From Nevskiaceae bacterium (GTDB lineage Bacteria; Pseudomonadota; Gammaproteobacteria; Steroidobacterales; Steroidobacteraceae), in assembly GCA_031277355.1 (NCBI GenBank), contig JAITMN010000311.1:1-13954 (forward strand): a DNA stretch of 13,954 bases, written 5' to 3'. The notes under the pieces were generated by a model that had not been told where the DNA came from, did not search any database, and saw only the letters and a list, made by a program, of their open reading frames with translations. The position numbers and the translations under genes are program-made. Below, in pieces: positions 7,415 to 13,954 of this stretch (positions are counted from its first letter, which is position 1; each line of letters opens with the position of its first letter).

Positions 7415-7426
7415 GCGGACTTTCGC

Positions 7427-8317
7427 ATGTCGCCTTCCACTCACGACCCCGCCCCCGGCGACAGCCCCGCTGCCCCCACCGTCGCGACGCTGCTGAAGCA
7501 GGCTGCCGCCACCACAGGCATCGCCCCCCTCGACGCCCAAGTGCTGCTCGCCGCGCTGATGCGCCGCAGCCGCGCACAACTGCTGGCCTTCGACGACACC
7601 CCCGTCGACCCCCTCACCACCGCGATGTTCCAAGCCGGCCTGGAGCGCCGCGCAGCCGGCGAACCGCTGGCCTACATCACCGGCGTGCGCGAATTCTGGT
7701 CCCTGCCGCTGGTGGTCAGCCCCGACGTGCTCGTCCCCCGCCCCGAAACCGAACTGCTGGTAGAACGCTGCCTCGCGCTGCTGGGCGCAGACCCGGACCC
7801 GCGCCCCCGCCGCGTGGCCGACCTCGGCACCGGCTCGCTGGCGATTGCCGCCGCGCTGGCCCGCGAACGCCCGCACTGGCGCATCATCGCCACCGATCGC
7901 TCGCCCGATGCGCTGGCCATCGCCGCAATCAACCGCCAGCGCCTGAACCTGCCGAACATCGACCTGCGCGAAGGCCGCTGGTGCGCAGCGCTCGCTAGCG
8001 AAGAGCTTTTCGACGCCATCCTCAGCAATCCGCCCTACGTCGCCCCCGGCGACCCCGCCCTTGCCGCGCTGCAATCCGAACCCCAAACCGCGCTGGTCGC
8101 CGCCGACCACGGCTACGCCGACCTGCTGACCATCGCCGCGCAAGCCCGCCACCACCTGCTGCCCGGCGGAGCGCTGCTGCTGGAACACGGCGCGACGCAG
8201 GCCGCGCGCGTAGCGGCGGAGCTTGTCCGCCTGGGCTACGCTGACGTAGTCTGCCGCCGCGATCTGGCTGGACTGGATCGCATCACCGAAGCCACCTGGA
8301 ACCCAAGCCCCCCATGA
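7427..8317 (+). CDS. prmC: peptide chain release factor N5-glutamine methyltransferase
   Basis: PrmC (HemK) transfers a methyl group from S-adenosylmethionine to the GGQ glutamine of release factors RF1 and RF2, helping translation termination in the cytoplasm. The 296-residue protein shows the helical N-terminal substrate domain (about 18-80), the family phrase YITGVREFWSLPLVVSPDVLVPRPETELLVE (83-113 in total), SAM motif I ADLGTGSLAIA (131-141), the acidic ribose-binding ATD (155-157), and the catalytic NPPY (201-204) followed by EPQTALVAADHG. In motif I the usual GTGSG reads GTGSL, with leucine 138 in place of the third glycine. It is not beside prfA as in many genomes; it follows the MobA-like gene by 12 bases and its TGA overlaps the ppiB ATG, so it is read with ppiB. 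The N-terminal 15 residues are acidic, proline-rich and probably disordered. Confidence 0.93.
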   Translation: MSPSTHDPAPGDSPAAPTVATLLKQAAATTGIAPLDAQVLLAALMRRSRAQLLAFDDTPVDPLTTAMFQAGLERRAAGEPLAYITGVREFWSLPLVVSPDVLVPRPETELLVERCLALLGADPDPRPRRVADLGTGSLAIAAALARERPHWRIIATDRSPDALAIAAINRQRLNLPNIDLREGRWCAALASEELFDAILSNPPYVAPGDPALAALQSEPQTALVAADHGYADLLTIAAQARHHLLPGGALLLEHGATQAARVAAELVRLGYADVVCRRDLAGLDRITEATWNPSPP

Positions 8318-8808
8318 TCCGATTCGAAACCTCGCTGGGCGGATTCACCGTCGAGCTCGATACGCAAAACGCCCCCATCACCACCGAGAATTTCCTCGCC
8401 TACGTAGACGACGGCTTCTTCGACGGCCTGATCTTCCACCGCGTGATCCCCGGCTTCATGATCCAGGGCGGCGGCCTCGACGGCAGCATGGCGCAAAAGC
8501 AGGGTCGCGCGCCCATTCGCAACGAAGCCACCAATGGCCTGCAAAACAAGCGCGGAACGCTGGCGATGGCGCGCACCAACGACATCCACAGCGCCTCCTC
8601 GCAGTTCTTCATCAACCTCGCCGACAACGATTTTCTCGATCACGCGCCGGGCAACTACGGCTACGCGGTGTTCGGTCAGGTTGTCGATGGCATGGACACG
8701 ATCGACCGCATCGCGCAGCAGCGCACGGGCCGCCGACGCGGGCACGACGACGTGCCAGTGGAAGACGTGGTGATTCAGTCGGCCAAACGGGTGATGCCGG
8801 GACTGTAA
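8314..8808 (+). CDS. ppiB: cytoplasmic cyclophilin-type peptidyl-prolyl isomerase
   Basis: This is a single-domain cyclophilin of 164 residues, the usual size for PpiB, which catalyses cis-trans isomerisation of Xaa-Pro bonds. The active-site run FHRVIPGFMIQGGG is at 41-54 with catalytic R43, and the companion motifs MART (85-88), SSQFFIN (95-101) and FLDH (107-110) are all present. No signal peptide is seen, so it is cytoplasmic, unlike PpiA. The ending PVEDVVIQSA is the normal family terminus. Its ATG overlaps the prmC TGA (ATGA), implying translational coupling. A stable hairpin follows 22 bases after the stop. Confidence 0.95.
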   Translation: MIRFETSLGGFTVELDTQNAPITTENFLAYVDDGFFDGLIFHRVIPGFMIQGGGLDGSMAQKQGRAPIRNEATNGLQNKRGTLAMARTNDIHSASSQFFINLADNDFLDHAPGNYGYAVFGQVVDGMDTIDRIAQQRTGRRRGHDDVPVEDVVIQSAKRVMPGL

Positions 8809-8830
8809 ATTAAGGGGTTCCCTGAACTTT

Positions 8831-8855
8831 GGCTGCGATGCTTCGGCACGCAGCC
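8831..8855 (+). terminator. UUCG-capped hairpin after ppiB
   Basis: GGCTGCG (8831-8837) pairs with CGCAGCC (8849-8855), and TGC (8839-8841) pairs with GCA (8846-8848), leaving one bulged A and the loop TTCG closed by C-G. The transcript would fold into a 10-bp stem with a cUUCGg tetraloop, an exceptionally stable cap. No T-run follows on either strand, so it is not a standard intrinsic terminator; it may mark the processed or Rho-terminated 3' end of the prmC-ppiB transcript. Confidence 0.45.
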
Positions 8856-8861
8856 CAATGG

Positions 8862-8891
8862 CTGGCATCTGCAATCGGGCGACAGTATACT
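8862..8891 (+). promoter_or_regulatory. candidate promoter of the DUF1592-DUF1552-ankyrin operon
   Basis: CTGGCA (8862-8867, four of six matches to the -35 consensus) and TATACT (8886-8891, five of six to the -10 consensus) are 18 bases apart. The -10 ends 8 bases before the ATG at 8900, which puts the transcription start at or next to the start codon. No Shine-Dalgarno is visible, so a leaderless mRNA is possible. Confidence 0.45.
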
Positions 8892-8899
8892 CGACCTCT

Positions 8900-11308
8900 A
8901 TGGGGTCGTTAACACACAAGTCGCTAGCACGTATGCTAGCAATTTCCGGGGCGATGGCCTGCGTGGCCTCCCCTGCGTTGGCCCAAGGGGTCGATACCGG
9001 CGCGCTCATCCAGCAGTACTGCACCGACTGTCATAACGTCAATGACTTTGCCGGTGGCATACAACTGGAAGACTTCAGCACCGACAACGTTGCCACCATG
9101 GCCGAAATCGGCGAGCAGGTAATCAAACGCCTGCGCGCCGGCATGATGCCACCGGTAGGCAAGCCCCGGCCCGACCGGGAAGTGATGCAGCAGATGGCTG
9201 CCGCGCTGGCGCACAGCATCGACCAGCACGCAGCGTCGCAGGAGTCTCCGCACTTGCCTGCGCCGGGTCTGCATCGCCTGAACCGCACCGAATACACCAA
9301 CGCGATCCGCGATCTGCTGGCGCTGAACATCGACGCCACGAAATTCCTGCCGGCGGACGACTCCAGCAACGGCTTCGACAACATGGCCGGCACGCTCACC
9401 ACCTCGCCGGCGCTGATGGAAGCCTATCTGTCGGCGGCGGGCAATATCGCCCGTCTGGCGATGGGCACCGAAACCGCGCCCGCACTGGCCGTGTTCGACG
9501 TTCCGGTCGACACCTCCCAGAACGATCACATCGAAGGTCTGCCCTTCGGCACGCGCGGCGGCATGCTGATCCAGCACGAATTCCCGTCCGACGGCGAATA
9601 CGTCTTCACCGTAAAGGGCATGACGGGCTACTTCACCCGCGTGCTCGGCAATGTCAGCGGCGAGAAGCTGGAAGTCACCGTCGATGGCGAGCGCGTGTAC
9701 CTCTACGACTGGGACAAGGAAATCGGCACGAAGCTGGGCGACGGCGGCCGCACGCCGGCCATCCCGATCAAGGCCGGTTTCCACAACATCGGCGTCACGT
9801 TCATCGCCACCAGCGACCTGCCCGACACCGGGCTGAACAAGTCGTTCCAGCGCACGATGAATTCGCCGGGCGCGATTTCCGGCTACACCTTCTACCCGCA
9901 TGTGGGCCAGGTGTTCATCGAAGGCCCCTTCAAGGGCACGCCGGCCACGGCTACGGCCACGGCCAGCCGCGCCAAGGTGCTTCAGTGCTACCCCAACAAG
10001 CCCAGCGAAGAACAGGGCTGCGCGACGAAAATCCTCAAGACGCTGCTGACCGGCGCGCTGCGCCGTCCGGCCTCGGACGCCGATCTGGCGGAAATCATGC
10101 CGTTCTACAGCGCCGGACGTGAAGAAGGCGGCCGCTTCGACTACGGCATTGAAGCCGCGTTGCAGCGCATTCTGGTCGACCCCGAGTTCATCTACCGCTC
10201 GGAAATCGAACCCCCGCAAGTTGCCGATGGCGCGGTGTACCGCATCAGCGATCTGGAACTGGCCTCGCGGCTGTCGTTCTTCCTCTGGAGCAGCATCCCC
10301 GACGATGAGCTGATTCAGCTCGCCGCGAAGAACAAGCTGCACGACACCGCAACGCTGCAAGCGCAGGTGAAGCGAATGATCGCCGATCCGCGTGCGCAGG
10401 CGTTCGTCCAGAACTTCACCGGACAATGGCTGAACGTGCGCGGTCTGGCGGCCAAAGAGCCCATCGTGGAAATGTTCCCCGATTTCGACAGCACGCTGCG
10501 CGCCGCCGCTCGCACGGAAGTGGAGATGTTCTTCGGCAACATCATCCAGAACGATCGCAGCATCCTTGATCTGCTGACGGCCGACTACACCTTCGTCAAC
10601 GAGCGCCTTGCCAAGCACTACGGCATTCCCAATGTCTATGGCGAGCAGTTCCGTCGCGTCGAACTTGGACCCGATCAGCAAGCGCGCCGGGGTCTGCTGG
10701 GCAAGGCCGCGTTGCTGGTCACCACTTCGGAGGCCTCGCGCAGCTCGCCGGTCAAGCGCGGCAAGTGGTTCTTGGAAACCTTCCTCGACATGGCCCCGCC
10801 GCCGCCGCCGCCGGGCGTTGAAATCAATCTGGCGCAGAAAGATGGCGAAGCGCCCAAGAGTCTGCGGGCGCGTCTGGAAGCGCATCGCGTGAACCCAAGC
10901 TGCGCCACCTGTCACCAGATGTTCGAGCCGATGGGGCTGGCGCTGGAAAACTTCAACGCCGTGGGTCAATGGCGCACGACGGATGAAGGCAATCTGATCG
11001 ACGCTACGGCCACGCTCAACGACGGCACCCCGCTTGATGGTCTGAAGGGCCTGCACGATCTGACCCTGCGCAACGGCGATCTGTTCGCGCAGAGCGTGGT
11101 CGAGCGGCTGCTCACCTATGCGCTGGGCCGTGGCCTGGACTATCAAGACATGCCGCTGGTGCGCTCGGTCACGCGCGCTGCGTCGCAGCACGACTATCAT
11201 TTCTCGGAACTGTTGATGGGCGTCGTCAACAGCCCGGCTTTCACGATGAACCAAAAGTCAGACCCCAAGTCTGAACAATCGGGAACACAGCAGGTAACGA
11301 GCCGATGA
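8900..11308 (+). CDS. DUF1587/DUF1592/DUF1588/DUF1585 exported cytochrome c-like protein
   Basis: From ATG 8900 the protein has 802 residues with a Sec signal peptide (1-29, cleavage after ALA), so it acts in the periplasm. A haem c site CTDCH (41-45) with a likely axial methionine in AGMMPPVGKPRP (80-91) forms a planctomycete-type cytochrome domain. Then come a DUF1587 region (about 122-190, LHRLNRTEYTNAIRDLL), a beta-rich insert (about 200-345) like a carbohydrate-binding fold, a short (AT) linker (349-354), a DUF1595-like region (363-432), DUF1592 (about 446-575), DUF1588 (about 595-695) with a proline run and a second CATCH (668-672), and DUF1585 (722-785). No reaction is established for these domains. 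The longer frame from 8858 is rejected because it runs through the candidate promoter and spoils the signal peptide. The TGA overlaps the DUF1552 ATG. Confidence 0.88.
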   Translation: MGSLTHKSLARMLAISGAMACVASPALAQGVDTGALIQQYCTDCHNVNDFAGGIQLEDFSTDNVATMAEIGEQVIKRLRAGMMPPVGKPRPDREVMQQMAAALAHSIDQHAASQESPHLPAPGLHRLNRTEYTNAIRDLLALNIDATKFLPADDSSNGFDNMAGTLTTSPALMEAYLSAAGNIARLAMGTETAPALAVFDVPVDTSQNDHIEGLPFGTRGGMLIQHEFPSDGEYVFTVKGMTGYFTRVLGNVSGEKLEVTVDGERVYLYDWDKEIGTKLGDGGRTPAIPIKAGFHNIGVTFIATSDLPDTGLNKSFQRTMNSPGAISGYTFYPHVGQVFIEGPFKGTPATATATASRAKVLQCYPNKPSEEQGCATKILKTLLTGALRRPASDADLAEIMPFYSAGREEGGRFDYGIEAALQRILVDPEFIYRSEIEPPQVADGAVYRISDLELASRLSFFLWSSIPDDELIQLAAKNKLHDTATLQAQVKRMIADPRAQAFVQNFTGQWLNVRGLAAKEPIVEMFPDFDSTLRAAARTEVEMFFGNIIQNDRSILDLLTADYTFVNERLAKHYGIPNVYGEQFRRVELGPDQQARRGLLGKAALLVTTSEASRSSPVKRGKWFLETFLDMAPPPPPPGVEINLAQKDGEAPKSLRARLEAHRVNPSCATCHQMFEPMGLALENFNAVGQWRTTDEGNLIDATATLNDGTPLDGLKGLHDLTLRNGDLFAQSVVERLLTYALGRGLDYQDMPLVRSVTRAASQHDYHFSELLMGVVNSPAFTMNQKSDPKSEQSGTQQVTSR

Positions 11309-12657
11309 TCCTCACAAAGAAACACATCTCGCGCCGCGCGATGTTGCGCGGCGCTGGCGTAGCGCTCGGGCTTCCACTGCTCGACGCAATGATTCCTGCC
11401 GCCACTGCGTGGGCGCAGACGGCCGCGAAGACGCCGCCGCGTTTCTTCGGCGGCTTCGTGCCGCATGGCGGCGCACCCGGCTACTGGGTGCCCGAAACCG
11501 CCGGCGCACTGGCGGCAGAATTGCCGTTCATCTGGAAGCCGCTGGAGCCCTTCCGCGACGCCCTCACCGTTCTGTCGGGCCTGCACTCCACCTCCGCCGA
11601 GCCGCCTCCGGGCGAAACCGGCGCCGATCACTGGGTAGCCGCCGCATTCCTGTGTGCGGACAAACCCCGCAAAACTGCCGGCGCGGACGTTTACGCCGGC
11701 CAGACCATCGACCAGATCATCGCGCAACACATCGGCCGCGAGTCGCTGCTGCCTTCGATGGAAATCTCCGTCGAAGACCCCGGCTCCGGAGCCAGCAACT
11801 GCGGCGAAGGCTATAGCTGCGTATACACGAACACGATTGCCTGGACCTCGCCCACCACGCCACTGCCGATGGAACTGAACCCGCAGGTGGTGTTTGAGCG
11901 CATGTTCGGCAGCGGCAGTTCGCCGGAACAGCGCATGGCCCGCCGTGCGCGCAATCAGAGCATCCTGGATTCCATCACCGGCAAGATTTCCACGCTGCGC
12001 GGGGAAATCAGCGTGCCGGATCGTCACCGTCTCGACGGTTTCACCGAGAACGTGCGCGAAATCGAGCGCCGCCTGCAAATCGCCGCCAGCGCCACCACGG
12101 CCGCGCCGGAAGATTTCAGCGTGCCGCCGGGTATTCCGCAGTCCTTCGACGAACACATCAAGCTGATGTTCGACCTGCTCGCGCTCGCCTGGCAGGCAGA
12201 CATCTCCCGTGTCGGCACAATGCTCTTTGCGCGCGACCTCACCGGCCGCGTGTACCCGGAGAGCGAAGCGCCCACGCAGGGTTTCCACGGTGTTTCGCAT
12301 CACGGCGAAGACCCGGCGCTGATCAAGGAGCTGTCGAAGATCAACCAGTATCACGTCAAGATGCTGGCGTATTTCGTCGACAAACTCTCCAAGACCAACG
12401 ACGGCGATGGCTCGCTGCTCGATCACTCGCTGCTGCTCTACGGCAGCAACATGGGCAACCCCAACCAGCATCTGCACTACGACGTGCCGCACATTCTGCT
12501 GGGCGGCAACTACGGCAAGCTCAAGGGCGGACGCCATCTGGCCTACCCCACCAAGACCGTGCCGACGGGCAACCTGTTGCTGAGCCTTCTGGATCAGTTC
12601 GGCATCGAGCGCGAAAGCATCGGCGACAGCACCGGGCGTTTGGATCATCTGGTGTGA
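11305..12657 (+). CDS. DUF1552 family Tat-exported protein
   Basis: This 450-residue protein begins with a twin-arginine signal: SRRAMLRG at 9-16, hydrophobic core to about 30, cleavage probably after AWA (35-37). Tat export implies that it folds, perhaps around a cofactor, before crossing to the periplasm. The rest matches the DUF1552 pattern: FGGFVPHGGAPGYW (48-61), LSGLHSTSAEPPP, GADHWVAAAF, a GQTIDQIIAQHIG helix, MEISVEDPG, RLDGFTENVREIERRL, and HGVSHHGEDP with LLLYGSNMGN near the end. The His/Asp-rich phrases and general layout recall DUF1501 and alkaline-phosphatase-superfamily proteins, but no catalytic centre is proven. Genes of this family commonly stand next to DUF1592 genes. Its ATG overlaps the preceding TGA and its own TGA overlaps the next GTG, so translation is coupled on both sides. 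Confidence 0.9.
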   Translation: MILTKKHISRRAMLRGAGVALGLPLLDAMIPAATAWAQTAAKTPPRFFGGFVPHGGAPGYWVPETAGALAAELPFIWKPLEPFRDALTVLSGLHSTSAEPPPGETGADHWVAAAFLCADKPRKTAGADVYAGQTIDQIIAQHIGRESLLPSMEISVEDPGSGASNCGEGYSCVYTNTIAWTSPTTPLPMELNPQVVFERMFGSGSSPEQRMARRARNQSILDSITGKISTLRGEISVPDRHRLDGFTENVREIERRLQIAASATTAAPEDFSVPPGIPQSFDEHIKLMFDLLALAWQADISRVGTMLFARDLTGRVYPESEAPTQGFHGVSHHGEDPALIKELSKINQYHVKMLAYFVDKLSKTNDGDGSLLDHSLLLYGSNMGNPNQHLHYDVPHILLGGNYGKLKGGRHLAYPTKTVPTGNLLLSLLDQFGIERESIGDSTGRLDHLV

Positions 12658-13954
12658 TCGTGACAAATGAACGACATCCGGCCGTGCATACGCTGCACCG
12701 GTCGGGCTTCAAAGCGCTTGCCTTTACGGCGTTGCTGGCCTGTTCGCCGCTGACCCTCGCGCAACAAGCCGACGTGGCCAACGCCGCAATGCGGGGCGAC
12801 ACCGCAGCGGTGCAGCAACTGCTGAAGAAGCGCGCCGACGTGAACGCCACGCAGGCCGATGGCGCCACCGCGCTGCATTGGGCCGTCTACAACGGCGACG
12901 TCGCGCTGGCGCAGACGTTGCTGAAGGCCGGGGCCAATCCCTCTGCCGCCAACCGCAATGGCTCCACGCCGCTGTGGCTGGCCGCCACGCGCGGCGATGC
13001 GGCCATGCTCAAAGCGCTGCTCGACGCCGGCGCCAACGCCAACGAAGAACTGCCGCTGGGGCGGCGTCCGTTGATGCTGGCGGCCCGTTCGGGAGTGGTC
13101 GATGCGGTGAAGGCGCTGCTCGACCACGGAGCCGACCCCAACGCCAAGGAAACCGAGCGCGGCACCACCGCGCTGATGCAGGCCGCAGACCAAGGCCATG
13201 CCGCCGTGGCCGCATTGCTGCTTCATTCGGGAGCCGATGTGGGGGCGATATCGGCGCTGGTGATGCGCGATGGGCGCACCGCCGCGCTGGGTCAGGCCGA
13301 AGACCCGCGCATCGAAGTGCGCCGGCAAACCATCCTTTCGCATTGCGAGCAGCCCACGCCGGACTTGGTCACGCTGCGCTCGCTGGTCAACGACGGCGCC
13401 ACCGACAACATGAGCAAGGACGACGTGCTGGCAACTCTCGTCAAATCAGGCGAAGAACTCAGCTCCGAAGTCATCTGCGGCAAGTTCGCTCGCGGCGGCT
13501 TGGGTTTTGCGGTCGTCGCGGGGGGTCAACGCCGTCCCCCGGCGAGCGCCACGGGGCCCGCGCGGGAACGCGAGCCCGATGGTGGCGGCTTGACGGCGCT
13601 GGTCTACGCGGCCCGCTCCAACGCCATCGACGCCGCGCAGGCGCTGCTCGACGGCGGCGCAGACGTGAATCAGACCACGCGCTATGGGTGGAGCCCGCTG
13701 CTGGCCGCCACGCAGAATCAGAACTACCAGATGGCGAAGTTCCTGATCGAGCACGGCGCGGATGTGAACCTTGCGAACAAGGGTGGCTGGACGCCGCTTT
13801 ATCTGGCCACCGACAACCGCAACATCGAAGGCGGTGACTACCCCACGCGCAAGGCCGACATGGATTCGCTGGAATTCATCAAGCTGCTGCTCGACAAGGG
13901 CGCCAAGCCCAATGCTCGCGTCACCGAGAGCACGGAAACGCGCACGGTGTTCAC
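12654..13954 (+). CDS. exported ankyrin-repeat protein (3' end outside window)
   Basis: An open frame of 433 codons starts at GTG 12654, inside the DUF1552 stop (GTGA overlap), and runs off the window. A second in-frame GTG at 12660 is a possible start. An export signal lies at about 18-36; it could be cut after TLA (36) by signal peptidase I, or at LLAC with lipidation of C30. Ankyrin repeats follow at about 39-67, 68-100, 101-133, 135-166 and 168-200 (TALHWAVYNGD, TPLWLAATRGD, PLMLAARSG, TALMQAADQGH). An insert of about 110 residues (200-309) precedes further repeats at 311-342, 344-375 and 377-422. The last is stretched by extra residues. Ankyrin repeats bind proteins, so a scaffold or inhibitor role in the envelope is inferred, probably with the two gene products encoded upstream. 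Confidence 0.9.
   Translation, partial: MIVTNERHPAVHTLHRSGFKALAFTALLACSPLTLAQQADVANAAMRGDTAAVQQLLKKRADVNATQADGATALHWAVYNGDVALAQTLLKAGANPSAANRNGSTPLWLAATRGDAAMLKALLDAGANANEELPLGRRPLMLAARSGVVDAVKALLDHGADPNAKETERGTTALMQAADQGHAAVAALLLHSGADVGAISALVMRDGRTAALGQAEDPRIEVRRQTILSHCEQPTPDLVTLRSLVNDGATDNMSKDDVLATLVKSGEELSSEVICGKFARGGLGFAVVAGGQRRPPASATGPAREREPDGGGLTALVYAARSNAIDAAQALLDGGADVNQTTRYGWSPLLAATQNQNYQMAKFLIEHGADVNLANKGGWTPLYLATDNRNIEGGDYPTRKADMDSLEFIKLLLDKGAKPNARVTESTETRTVF

Noticed and set aside
5975..8188. 737-codon open frame on the minus strand opposite the MobA-like and prmC genes
   Set aside because: It is a shadow of high-GC coding on the plus strand: its composition is Arg/Gln/Gly/His-rich with no domain, and the opposite strand carries two clear enzyme families.
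8858..8899. Upstream extension of the DUF1592 protein by 14 residues
   Set aside because: It would begin inside the candidate -35 box and place polar residues before an otherwise normal signal peptide; ATG 8900 is the better start.
9940..9965. Short GCC/ACG tandem repeat
   Set aside because: It encodes an Ala-Thr linker between domains in frame; too short to be a mobile or regulatory repeat.
8936..11254. 772-codon minus-strand frame opposite the DUF1592 gene
   Set aside because: Same shadow effect; the plus-strand protein has haem motifs, DUF domains and a signal peptide, whereas this frame has no recognisable motif.
11197..12666. 489-codon minus-strand frame opposite DUF1552
   Set aside because: Shadow of a clear Tat-exported DUF1552 protein; no start signal or family.
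12878..13837. 319-codon plus-strand frame within the ankyrin gene
   Set aside because: An Arg-rich out-of-frame reading; the frame starting at 12654 gives eight ankyrin repeats without interruption.

Overview
The window reads as chromosomal DNA of a high-GC, Gram-negative proteobacterium. It encodes a TonB-dependent outer-membrane receptor, Sec, Tat and lipoprotein export signals, a periplasmic c-type cytochrome and a PpiB-type cyclophilin. The style of the receptor and the pairing of DUF6152, DUF1592 and DUF1552 genes recall free-living, catabolically versatile gammaproteobacteria. That placement is an inference from family habits; there is no rRNA or marker phylogeny here. I see no tRNA, rRNA, CRISPR array, insertion sequence or phage gene.

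Layout. The left part (1-5331) is on the minus strand and the right part (5492-13954) on the plus strand, divided by a 160-base divergent intergenic region at 5332-5491. Minus strand, in order of transcription from that divide: a lipoprotein of unknown function and a small exported DUF6152 protein, closed by a textbook intrinsic terminator; then a large TonB-dependent receptor with its own strong ribosome binding site and a 21-bp palindrome just upstream; then, after a hairpin, a six-helix inner-membrane protein starting at TTG. Plus strand: an FAD aromatic hydroxylase closely resembling 3-hydroxybenzoate 4-monooxygenase (MobA), then prmC (release-factor glutamine methyltransferase) 12 bases downstream, then ppiB (cyclophilin) overlapping prmC by ATGA. 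A very stable cUUCGg hairpin and a candidate promoter separate these from a second operon: a DUF1587/1592/1588/1585 cytochrome-like protein, a Tat-exported DUF1552 protein, and an ankyrin-repeat protein that runs off the window. Each of these last junctions is a 4-base stop/start overlap.

How the genes may work together. The receptor could bring a substrate across the outer membrane, with the lipoprotein and DUF6152 protein acting in or at the periplasm; the substrate is unknown. The MobA-like enzyme would turn 3-hydroxybenzoate into protocatechuate in the cytoplasm, but no ring-cleavage, transport or regulatory gene for that pathway is in view. PrmC and PpiB are housekeeping. The cytochrome/DUF1552/ankyrin operon looks like one translationally coupled envelope module whose members have two different export signals; its biochemical role is not established and it is the most interesting unexplained unit here. 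The two leading genes of the plus strand (mobA-like and DUF1592) share an oddity: a -10-like hexamer 8-9 bases before the ATG and no Shine-Dalgarno, suggesting leaderless mRNAs.
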